Shown here in pieces: positions 1-6,416 of a stretch of 24,427 bases of DNA; the first letter of the stretch is position 1; each line of letters starts with the position of its first letter. This DNA is from a virus. Made by a program: the position numbers and the translations under genes. The DNA is taken from positions 1 through 24,427 of the IMG/VR virus record IMGVR_UViG_3300037585_000006; one strand, written 5' to 3'. Below the pieces are notes generated by a model. The model was not told where the DNA came from and made no database searches. It saw nothing but the letters and a program-made list of their open reading frames with translations.

Positions 1-337
1 CTCGTTGTTCCTTACGCATCCTAGCCTCAGTGCGTACTATTTCATCCCAAGCTGAGGGTCCGTAAACGAAACTGATATGGCTACGGAGTTCTTCCCTCAT
101 CTGGGTCGCCTGTTGTTTAGCTGACCAGGCCTCTAGTGCCTGAGATTGTGTGTCAGAAAACATCTTGTACATGGGTGGCTTAGATGCCTTTTCGTGTACA
201 AAATCAAGATCACTCAAAGCCTTTGACCATTGTTGCAACTGGGAACCCATTGAGGATAGCTCCTTGCCCACAGCAAAGCCTTTCTTTAGGGCTGTGTATG
301 CTGTACTGGCTGCTGCTATACAGCTAAGGGGGTCCAT
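1..337 (-). CDS. Conserved phage protein of unknown function, C-terminus outside window
   Basis: Reading leftwards from an ATG at 337-335, the frame stays open to the window edge, giving 112 codons of an incomplete protein. It starts MDPLSCIAAASTAYTALKKG and includes GPSAWDEIVRTEARMRKEQR just before the edge. The N-terminus is Ala-rich and weakly hydrophobic; the rest is charged and helical in character, with no signal peptide or clear membrane span. The start overlaps the stop of the preceding gene as TAATG, which argues for translational coupling with the lysis block. I recall similar short proteins next to lysis genes in marine phages, but I know no function. A virion-associated or lysis-accessory role is only a guess. 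Confidence 0.75.
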   Translation of the reverse strand, partial: MDPLSCIAAASTAYTALKKGFAVGKELSSMGSQLQQWSKALSDLDFVHEKASKPPMYKMFSDTQSQALEAWSAKQQATQMREELRSHISFVYGPSAWDEIVRTEARMRKEQR

Positions 338-612
338 TACCGAGGTTCGTCTTTGTGGGCTACTCTCTCCATCATAACTCTGATAGACTTTATATTCTCA
401 TCTATACGAGCTAGAGTAAGAGCCTGAGCTTGTACTACACCTTCTAGTGTATTAATACGTACATCCTGTCTTAGCAGTTCCTTCTCGTTGTTCTTGATAG
501 CGTTATCCATTGACGACACATACCATACTAACGATACAGTCTGAATGAAGATAGCGACGACAAAGGTTAGAGGAACAGATTTAGATAAGTGCCATTCAGT
601 TTGGTTTTCCAC
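337..612 (-). CDS. Small membrane protein with coiled-coil tail, lysis cassette
   Basis: A 91-residue protein starting at GTG with a well placed AGGAAG five bases upstream. Residues about 13-33 (VPLTFVVAIFIQTVSLVWYV) form one membrane segment. The remainder is a charged helix with heptad-like spacing (NNEKELLRQDVRINTLEGVV) and the stretch TLARIDENIKSIRVMMER. The layout, N-terminal anchor plus coiled coil facing outward, matches inner-membrane spanin-like or holin-accessory proteins. It overlaps the upstream spanin-like gene by 17 nt and the downstream gene by one base. Because the neighbour already looks like a complete one-piece spanin, I prefer an accessory or holin-regulating role over i-spanin, but the sequence does not decide it. 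Confidence 0.75.
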   Translation of the reverse strand: MENQTEWHLSKSVPLTFVVAIFIQTVSLVWYVSSMDNAIKNNEKELLRQDVRINTLEGVVQAQALTLARIDENIKSIRVMMERVAHKDEPR

Positions 613-976
613 GGTATCTTCCTAGTGTTATTAGTTTCAAAAGACCTCTACCCATCTCTTGAGGAGTAGGTAGCATCCAACCAAGAACTAATAGTAGGAT
701 GACCCAAGGTGGGATTTCGTTGATTGTTAAGTTGTCTACCGATTTAGTGCTAACTTTATTGTCGTCGTTAGACTGTTCAATCTCACCAGTTAAGGTCTCT
801 ACTACTATCTTTTGTTCAGTGTTCTTTGTAGTACCGATTGTCTGAGTGTTAGTTTTACCTATCTGAGTATTTGCAGCTACGTTAGTTCCTTTCCCCGATA
901 GAAAACTGAGGGGATTGAGACTGGTACAATTACTTAGAAGGAGTATCGACAGGAGTGCTAATGTTACTCTTACCAT
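596..976 (-). CDS. Predicted unimolecular spanin (lipoprotein with C-terminal membrane segment)
   Basis: A 126-residue protein read from ATG 976-974, chosen because GGGA lies nine bases upstream; an upstream ATG at 982 and a longer frame to 1027 also exist. Residues 1-17 are a signal peptide ending in a lipobox-like LSNC (Cys17). About 70 polar, Thr/Asn-rich residues follow, then a hydrophobic span at about 91-103 (WVILLLVLGWML) and a basic tail ending RYRGKPN. Outer-membrane lipid anchor, periplasmic linker and inner-membrane anchor in one chain is the known architecture of u-spanins such as T1 gp11, which fuse the two membranes at the last step of lysis. It overlaps the holin gene by 47 nt and the next gene by 17 nt. 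No sequence homology to T1 gp11 is claimed; the call rests on architecture and position. Confidence 0.7.
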   Translation of the reverse strand: MVRVTLALLSILLLSNCTSLNPLSFLSGKGTNVAANTQIGKTNTQTIGTTKNTEQKIVVETLTGEIEQSNDDNKVSTKSVDNLTINEIPPWVILLLVLGWMLPTPQEMGRGLLKLITLGRYRGKPN

Positions 977-1157
977 TGACATATATCCCAAAGAAGCCAG
1001 CACCAGCACCAACGATAACTGAGACAAACCCAGCTTGTGCGTTAGTGGGGTCTGGAAGGTTCATAAACCAGTTAGTTGTTTGGTAGAAAGCTATGCCATA
1101 CAGAGTGATAATCAGACGGGGCCATATACGCCACTTATCTAACCACTCAGGTGTCAT
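930..1157 (-). CDS. Holin-like small membrane protein
   Basis: A 75-residue protein with two hydrophobic segments: about 13-33 (PRLIITLYGIAFYQTTNWF) and about 43-60 (GFVSVIVGAGAGFFGIYV). The N-terminus MTPEWLDKWRIWPRL and a short polar C-terminus complete it. Two membrane spans, small size and direct coupling to the endolysin by an ATGA overlap (1154-1157) fit a class II-type holin that opens the inner membrane to release or activate the endolysin. The gene downstream overlaps its end by 47 nt in another frame. The call is from topology and context; I recognise the RIWPRL/LPDPTNAQ pattern as common in marine phage holin candidates, from memory only. Confidence 0.75.
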   Translation of the reverse strand: MTPEWLDKWRIWPRLIITLYGIAFYQTTNWFMNLPDPTNAQAGFVSVIVGAGAGFFGIYVNGKSNISTPVDTPSK

Positions 1158-1531
1158 GGGTAGGTCTTTCTGTCCAATTCAAAGTGGGGAGCGTCATAAA
1201 AACTCTTCCAGTCACCACCCCATACGATAGGAATGTCGAGTTCTTTTGCCGCTTCTTTCATAGCCTCAGCCATCAATTCAAAACGATCAATGTCTTCCCA
1301 ATCAACAGGGTAAGGAACCATGTCTACAGCATGACCTGTAAGGTGACGGGAGTTAAGTGTTGTAGACTTTCCAGCCTTCACTAGCTCTCTCTGACGATTG
1401 ATATTACGGATACCTTCAATGACTGTGAAGTCAACTTCAGTTATCTCTATTGCTTTGCTAACTACAGCAACCATGTCTGGGTTTACCCCTGATAAGTTCT
1501 GTAGACTACGTGTTCCTAATTTATAAGCCAT
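1154..1531 (-). CDS. Endolysin, M15-family peptidase (D-Ala-D-Ala carboxypeptidase/endopeptidase type)
   Basis: A 125-residue single-domain enzyme predicted to cut peptidoglycan peptide stems. The M15 zinc site is visible: SRHLTGHAVD at residues 61-70 supplies a His and an Asp ligand, and DAPHFEL at 113-119 supplies the final His plus a preceding acidic residue. The N-terminal IEGIRNINRQRELVKAG and the central WGGDW are also typical of the phage M15_4/VanY-like group. No signal peptide, membrane anchor or wall-binding domain is present, so export depends on the holin encoded next (ATGA overlap). The ATG has AAGGA seven bases upstream. Length is near the minimum for the family. Confidence in the enzyme class is high; the exact bond cut is unknown. 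Confidence 0.92.
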   Translation of the reverse strand: MAYKLGTRSLQNLSGVNPDMVAVVSKAIEITEVDFTVIEGIRNINRQRELVKAGKSTTLNSRHLTGHAVDMVPYPVDWEDIDRFELMAEAMKEAAKELDIPIVWGGDWKSFYDAPHFELDRKTYP

Positions 1532-1541
1532 GTTTTATCCT

Positions 1542-2246
1542 TTATTCCCAAGCTTGAAAAATAAGATTCCATTTAGAGTTTGTTAGTGCTGTAACCCCAG
1601 TGGCTGTTTTTGGTTGAAGGAATACAGAATATCCAGCTACTGTAATCTGTGTGGCGTTAGCAGACACAGTAGTTCCACGAAGACCGCTACCTTCGTTGTG
1701 TGAAGTTATGCGGATAACATCTCCAACAGCATAGCCCAGATTTGCTGACGTGCATACAATATTTACTTCCCAGCGTGAGGGTAATGCACCCAATCCATGC
1801 GAAACAGAGGTGACATTATTGGCAAATGATGTTTGTGTTGTGAAGTCAGGGTCAGGGGAGTATGATAGGGCAAGAATAGCAGCCTTTATCTTCGCGGGAC
1901 TAACTAAGCTCTCAGTTGTGCCTGTGCCAGCTTGCCAAGTCCCTGCGCTTTGACTACCAAGGAGTCCCTTTTGTGATCCAGCGGTATTAACAACCTGTGT
2001 GTTATCTAGTATTCTAAAGGCATCAGCACTCTGGTCTAAATAGCCAATGTTGATCCAAGCATCATCAGCCTCTGCCCTCATCTTTAACTGGTTGTTACCC
2101 GTATCATACCAAAGCATATTTGCATATGTTGTGCTAGGTGCTGTAGTTCCAGACGACGTACTAGCTAAAGCCTTTAAAGCATTATTGATGTCGGCTCTTG
2201 CATTGGATGATGTCTGGTTTGCAATATCAAAATCGTGTTGGCTCAT
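1542..2246 (-). CDS. Putative tail fibre / virion protein
   Basis: A 234-residue protein lying between the central tail protein and the endolysin. The N-terminal part (MSQHDFDIANQTSSNARADI, then PSTTYANMLWYDTGNNQLKMR) is a motif I associate with phage fibres and tail-tip appendages, where a short strand-rich segment ends in WYDT...LKMR. The middle (residues about 75-125) is Ser/Thr/Gly-rich, and the C-terminal 100 residues look beta-rich, ending KWNLIFQAWE. No enzymatic motif is visible. AAGGG precedes the ATG. Its place after the hub gene suggests a receptor-contacting or tip-decorating protein. Host-range function is inferred from position and composition only. Confidence 0.7.
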   Translation of the reverse strand: MSQHDFDIANQTSSNARADINNALKALASTSSGTTAPSTTYANMLWYDTGNNQLKMRAEADDAWINIGYLDQSADAFRILDNTQVVNTAGSQKGLLGSQSAGTWQAGTGTTESLVSPAKIKAAILALSYSPDPDFTTQTSFANNVTSVSHGLGALPSRWEVNIVCTSANLGYAVGDVIRITSHNEGSGLRGTTVSANATQITVAGYSVFLQPKTATGVTALTNSKWNLIFQAWE

Positions 2247-2261
2247 GTTAAGCCCTTTCTG

Positions 2262-4883
2262 TTAATACTCTACGTCAACACTCAGTGCTGTGACGGTTGG
2301 TGTATATGTACTGTTCTCGCTGCTTAATACGGCCTTAAACCTAAAGGCACGACCTGTTAAGAAACCACCGTTTGCTAATTCATAAGAACCCCATGTAGGG
2401 GAACCAGAGGGATCGTCGTTTGTAGCTGAAACATATACTATAACCGATACATCACCAAACTCAGCAGTTTCGTTTGTCCACGTATCCCAGTTGTCAGGCC
2501 AAGTGTCCCAATTCTGAGGGATGTTATCCCACAACAAAGTGCCACCATCAAACTTTCTGGTAAAGGTACGTGCGCCTGTTATTCTAGCATTACGAGCCGA
2601 CCCTGTATCAATGTAAGCACTAAAGAAATAGTCACCGGTTGGTTCTGCTGCACTTGTGTTGTCTATCTCTATTGCACTGCCAACCTTGATGACATTTGTT
2701 TTAGAGCCAGTGAAATTAGGGTTCTCTGTTAATGTGTCTTTTTGACCTAGCTGTGGTATTTGTGAGGGATCAATTACAACCGTCGTTACGTTCTCACTAA
2801 AGTTACCCTCTTTGTCGTAAGCCCTAATTAAGAATGTTCCTGATCTAGCTGGTACAGAGGCAGAAGTAGATGGCCTAGCGACCTTTTCAATGATAGTGGA
2901 TGAGTTGCCCCACGTAGCCCCAGTTGTGTTTGAGTTGTGTTTAATCTCGTAGTGGCTCAAGTCAGGGTCAGGTATAGCTGGCCAGGTTAGAAACAGAGTA
3001 CCACCAGAAATCTCTGCAAGTAAACTACCTACATCAGAAGGGTCACCAATAAATGCGTTGATCTCTTGGTTCTCCAGTAGTGTAAACTGTCCTTTAATCC
3101 CGAAGGTGTTGATAGCCCTAGCTCTAAAGTCATAGAAGTCTACTTCTAAGTCTCTTACTTTAAACTCCCCAAGTGGCCCCTGACCAAATGCAGAGAAGAG
3201 TGCTTCACTTGCTAGTTTGTACTCAACCTCAACATAGTCGATAGCCTCTGCCCTACCTGATGTTACATTAGCAACAGCAATGTTTGATACCTTCTGATTG
3301 CTTACTTTAGCTTCAGCGGATACGGCAAGACCGACCTCTGGTACATCAAAAGGTGACAGTAGGTTAGTGTTGTCTCTCTCGTAGACGATACCATCACTAA
3401 CTTCATCAAAGACTGTTTCAGCAGTCTCACGTAGGGTCATGTTGATCTGTAGGTCTAGTCCGTCTGATAGACCAAACGACCAAGCTATTACTTGGAACTC
3501 TTTGTTAGTCCAACCAAAACGTGTGTTGGTAATCCTTACGTTGTCACCAACTTGTAGTTCTAGTGTTCTCAGACCAAAGGCTGCATTGACCGTAAGCTGT
3601 TGCCTGTTAGACTCTAGGCTGATTAGAGCTATACGTCTAGCCTCAATAGAGTTGTCAGTGAACGGCAAGTCTACGTCAGCAACAGATTCTTGGCTATTAT
3701 CTGCTGTAAGAAAAGCTGAGTTAGTAACTTCTGGATAGTCAGTAACTTGCCAGTTAGACTCTGACCCACGGAAAGTACCTTTTACAGTATTGAAGTTGTT
3801 ACGACGAGAATGTCGTGTACTTACATTTATTCCAGATCGTAAGTCATCGTCTGTCAAGTCCATCACTGGGTCTGTCCAGTAGGCAGGTTTCATACGCCAC
3901 TTACCCTGAGCATACCACAGAGACCCACCCATACAGGTCAATAGATCAGACAGAAGGTCGTAAGGTGTAAGTGAAGTAGTGAAAGCACCATTACAAGTAT
4001 AACGTGTCGTACCTGCAATAGTGTTAGTCTGGTTACATACAGCAGCAGCACTGGTAACTAAATCGTCGTCTATGTTAGCAGCTTCCTCGTTCAGCCCATA
4101 CTTAGAAGTTAGGTAGTCACGTAGGCATAGCGCAGGGTTGTCAGACCAATCTGTTGTCCCATTAGCAGGGTTGTAGACTTTCTTACCTTTTACTACAGCA
4201 GTTATTGAAGGTACACCATTAGGGAAAACATCAGCGTTAAACTTCAGCCTAACATACATATATGCAATACCACGAAGCCTATGTTGGCTCGTCCATTTAC
4301 CAGCAGACTCTTCTACAAGTTCGGGTGATGCGTCTTGATCTGCGCTTCCGTTGTAAGGTAATATTCTAACCAGATAATTTGTAGTGGTCTGAGTTTCGTA
4401 TATAGGGTTACCATTGCCATCTACGCCAGTTTGTACGTTTCTAGTTGTTGTCTTAACGTATTTTTCTGGGGCTGTTACATTACCATCACTATTAACAGTC
4501 ACAAGTTCGTCATCTATGTAATACTCTTCAAACGAGTGTACCTCATGTCCAGCGACAGCAATGATCCTATGAAGGTGTTTGTTGTTAGTACCTGTGGCCT
4601 CGTCGTATAGTATAGCACCACCAGTTTTCATCTTACCGTATATGATCTGATGGTCTAGTGCTGCACCTTTTGAGTTTACTTGATAACCACGGTTGGCTCC
4701 TGACACTCTGGGTTTAGGGGCCAGAGCTTGCAGAGCTAGTCCCATAGCTGTTGAAGCTAGAGCATAGCCTAAAAAAGCTTGAAAACCAGTAAGAGTAAAA
4801 AACGTAAAAGCAGTGCTAGTAGCAACAGCAGTGCCATATGCCATTGCCGCAGAAGCTATGCCAGCTATTAAAGTAGCAGCCAT
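2262..4883 (-). CDS. Central tail hub / tip attachment protein (lambda J-like)
   Basis: An 873-residue protein. Residues 1-55 are strongly hydrophobic and Ala-rich (IAGIASAAMAYGTAVATSTA). Residues about 60-500 carry the tail-hub type region, with HQIIYGKMKTGGAILYDE, LRGIAYMYVRLKFN, LCLRDYLTSKYGL, MGGSLWYAQGKWRMKPAYW and LQVGDNVRITNTRFGW, all typical of phage J-like tip proteins. Two fibronectin-III-like modules follow at about 512-607 and 617-701 (TLFLTWPAIPDPDLSHYEIKH). A tryptophan-rich stretch lies at 785-802 (WDNIPQNWDTWPDNWDTW), then a beta-rich end. It should form the tail tip under the distal tail protein and contact the receptor. It is shorter than lambda J (1132 residues). AGGA precedes the ATG, which sits one base after the acetyltransferase stop. 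Confidence 0.88.
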   Translation of the reverse strand: MAATLIAGIASAAMAYGTAVATSTAFTFFTLTGFQAFLGYALASTAMGLALQALAPKPRVSGANRGYQVNSKGAALDHQIIYGKMKTGGAILYDEATGTNNKHLHRIIAVAGHEVHSFEEYYIDDELVTVNSDGNVTAPEKYVKTTTRNVQTGVDGNGNPIYETQTTTNYLVRILPYNGSADQDASPELVEESAGKWTSQHRLRGIAYMYVRLKFNADVFPNGVPSITAVVKGKKVYNPANGTTDWSDNPALCLRDYLTSKYGLNEEAANIDDDLVTSAAAVCNQTNTIAGTTRYTCNGAFTTSLTPYDLLSDLLTCMGGSLWYAQGKWRMKPAYWTDPVMDLTDDDLRSGINVSTRHSRRNNFNTVKGTFRGSESNWQVTDYPEVTNSAFLTADNSQESVADVDLPFTDNSIEARRIALISLESNRQQLTVNAAFGLRTLELQVGDNVRITNTRFGWTNKEFQVIAWSFGLSDGLDLQINMTLRETAETVFDEVSDGIVYERDNTNLLSPFDVPEVGLAVSAEAKVSNQKVSNIAVANVTSGRAEAIDYVEVEYKLASEALFSAFGQGPLGEFKVRDLEVDFYDFRARAINTFGIKGQFTLLENQEINAFIGDPSDVGSLLAEISGGTLFLTWPAIPDPDLSHYEIKHNSNTTGATWGNSSTIIEKVARPSTSASVPARSGTFLIRAYDKEGNFSENVTTVVIDPSQIPQLGQKDTLTENPNFTGSKTNVIKVGSAIEIDNTSAAEPTGDYFFSAYIDTGSARNARITGARTFTRKFDGGTLLWDNIPQNWDTWPDNWDTWTNETAEFGDVSVIVYVSATNDDPSGSPTWGSYELANGGFLTGRAFRFKAVLSSENSTYTPTVTALSVDVEY

Positions 4884-4884
4884 G

Positions 4885-5334
4885 TCACAAGTCCTTCCTA
4901 AACGAAGTAGAAATCTTAGTGTATCCTAGCCTAAGCATAAGACTATCTATGGGGTTAAGCTCAGTTGTAGTTATCTGTAGGTTGTCGTAGCCATCTTGCC
5001 TTAAGCATTCCTCAGCAAACTTAATTAACTTGATGCCAGCGAAACCTTTGCGATAAGGCTTATCTAGGAATATGGCATCATTACTAAGAAGGACTTTACC
5101 TTTGGAGTGTAGGTTGGGACTAATGAACACGCTGAAGTACCCAACAAGTTTACCTTCGTCACGACAAGTAAAAATAAGTAAGGCTTTCCTCTCCTCAAGT
5201 AACTTATAAAAGTCCCAGTCTATATCTAGTTCTTCTGTGTCACTATTGTGTTGTACTTCTTTCCAGTCTCGTTTAAGTAGTTCAGATAACTCACCCTCAA
5301 CTTGCTGAAGGAACTCTTGCTGGTACTTAAGCAC
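4885..5334 (-). CDS. GNAT-family N-acetyltransferase in the tail module
   Basis: A 149-residue protein if read from GTG 5334-5332, which overlaps the preceding stop by eight bases; an upstream start at 5379 would overlap 53 nt. The C-terminal half has the GNAT acetyl-CoA fold pattern: beta strand GKVLLSNDAIFL, then PYRKGFAGIKLIKFAEECLR, where RKGFAG stands for the pyrophosphate-binding (Q/R)xxGx(G/A) loop, then LQITTTELNPIDSLMLRLGY as motif B. The strand LLIFTCRDEGKLVGYFSVFI before it is the usual central hairpin. It would transfer an acetyl group from acetyl-CoA to an unknown amine. It lies between two tail-tip genes, a slot often used by an NlpC/P60 peptidase in related layouts. Substrate and role are unknown; modification of a tail protein or a host target are both possible. 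Confidence 0.85.
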   Translation of the reverse strand: MLKYQQEFLQQVEGELSELLKRDWKEVQHNSDTEELDIDWDFYKLLEERKALLIFTCRDEGKLVGYFSVFISPNLHSKGKVLLSNDAIFLDKPYRKGFAGIKLIKFAEECLRQDGYDNLQITTTELNPIDSLMLRLGYTKISTSFRKDL

Positions 5335-5959
5335 TCTTACGACCCCAAGATATATTCCTATCCTGTAAGTCTTCAACAAAGTCTAAACCAAGATCGCCAG
5401 GATATATTGACTTTTGATAACCAGATGTAAATCGAGCAACTCTGGCTCTCTCAAGGTCAATCAGTTTGTTCTCTACAGAAAGTTCAATACTAGCTGTCTC
5501 AGCATCTTCAGCTATGTTCATCTGATCCATGTAACCTGAGAAGATACTGTTGAATCCCTTAGAGGTACTCTGTACTTCAATCTTACTACCATCCTGTAGC
5601 AGAATGTAGTCGCTGTTCTCCTGTAGGATATTACCAGAGGTAAATGTACCGAAGTATATATTGCACACACGGCCCTGATAAGGCTGACTGAGAGCCAAGG
5701 AGATGACCTCTGAGGGAATACCAGTCAAGGTTATAGTAGCACCTTTAACGGCTAACTCAGAGGTCTCCTCTACAGTGGAAATATTGAGTAGTGTCCCAGC
5801 CCCAGCCCACTCAGTCCCATCAGCTAGGACTAGAGTGCCTTGACCTGTCCACATACGTAGAACATTATCCCCGTCAAACATTAGCTCTACAGCGAAAAAC
5901 GGATGTACTGTATCATCATTGATGGCTTCTATTGTAAGTGTAGACAGGTCTCTGGACAT
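5327..5959 (-). CDS. Tail tip / baseplate-associated protein
   Basis: A 210-residue protein with a recognisable phage tail-tip pattern: HPFFAVELMFDGDNVLRMWT at the N-terminus, GTEWAGAGTLLNIS, a TSELAVKGATITLTGIPSEV segment, PYQGRVCNIYFG, then SIELSVENKLIDLERARVAR, and an end like YPGDLGLDFVEDLQDRNISW. I recall this family, related in position to DUF2163/GTA orf13-type proteins, sitting just upstream of the large hub protein in phages of Alphaproteobacteria. It probably helps connect the distal tail ring to the hub. GGAG lies eight bases before the ATG, inside the end of the upstream small gene. No catalytic motif is seen. The family link is from memory. Confidence 0.78.
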   Translation of the reverse strand: MSRDLSTLTIEAINDDTVHPFFAVELMFDGDNVLRMWTGQGTLVLADGTEWAGAGTLLNISTVEETSELAVKGATITLTGIPSEVISLALSQPYQGRVCNIYFGTFTSGNILQENSDYILLQDGSKIEVQSTSKGFNSIFSGYMDQMNIAEDAETASIELSVENKLIDLERARVARFTSGYQKSIYPGDLGLDFVEDLQDRNISWGRKSA

Positions 5960-5964
5960 AAGGC

Positions 5965-6174
5965 TTACTCCGCTTCAGCTTCTAAACTACTAGCTAACAT
6001 TTCGATAAACTTCTCACGACCCACTGCAAGCTGGTCTACATTAAACCTAGCGTTGTCCAGTTTACGTCCAAGATCATTCACATGATTAAGCATAGTCTTT
6101 TGCTCATCAGTAAAGCCCTCAATGTTGTATTCTACGTCGTTGATTGTAATGAGGCTCTTTTCATTTTTACCCAT
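5965..6174 (-). CDS. Small conserved phage protein, DUF6447-like
   Basis: A 69-residue protein beginning MGKNEKSLITINDVEYNIEG, followed by FTDEQKTMLNHVNDLGRKLD and VDQLAVGREKFIEMLASSLE. A short beta hairpin (TINDVEYNI) and then two helices with coiled-coil spacing are predicted by eye. I recognise this arrangement as frequent in marine phages and, tentatively, as DUF6447-like. No function is known to me. A perfect AAGGAG stands seven bases before the ATG. It sits with another small acidic protein between the fibre and tail-tip genes, so a role in fibre attachment or assembly is conceivable but not shown. Confidence 0.75.
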   Translation of the reverse strand: MGKNEKSLITINDVEYNIEGFTDEQKTMLNHVNDLGRKLDNARFNVDQLAVGREKFIEMLASSLEAEAE

Positions 6175-6196
6175 GACAATTCTCCTTTTGGTTAAG

Positions 6197-6412
6197 TTAA
6201 GTGTTTGCTGCGATTGCAGCGTTTACAGCGGTCATGTCCTCTGTTGTCCAGTAGTCCTTTGCCACCATCAGTTCCAGATGCTCAACATTACGAGCAACTG
6301 TATCTGTCCAGTCAGCATCTTCCATGTCGTCTGGTTTGCCAGCGTTCAACAAATCAACGGAATGACCCATTGCCGTGTAGTTCTGTGCAATTTCTTCTGC
6401 TGTTAGTTCCAT
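6197..6412 (-). CDS. Small acidic conserved protein of unknown function
   Basis: A 71-residue acidic helical protein: MELTAEEIAQNYTAMGHSVD, then LLNAGKPDDMEDADWTDTVA and VEHLELMVAKDYWT, ending AIAANT. No membrane segment, signal or metal site is present. AAGGA lies seven bases upstream of the ATG, which starts just after the fibre gene stop. I have seen this pattern beside fibre genes of marine phages but know no assigned role. Candidates, both inferred, are a fibre assembly chaperone or a minor tail component. Confidence 0.72.
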   Translation of the reverse strand: MELTAEEIAQNYTAMGHSVDLLNAGKPDDMEDADWTDTVARNVEHLELMVAKDYWTTEDMTAVNAAIAANT

Positions 6413-6416
6413 AGTT

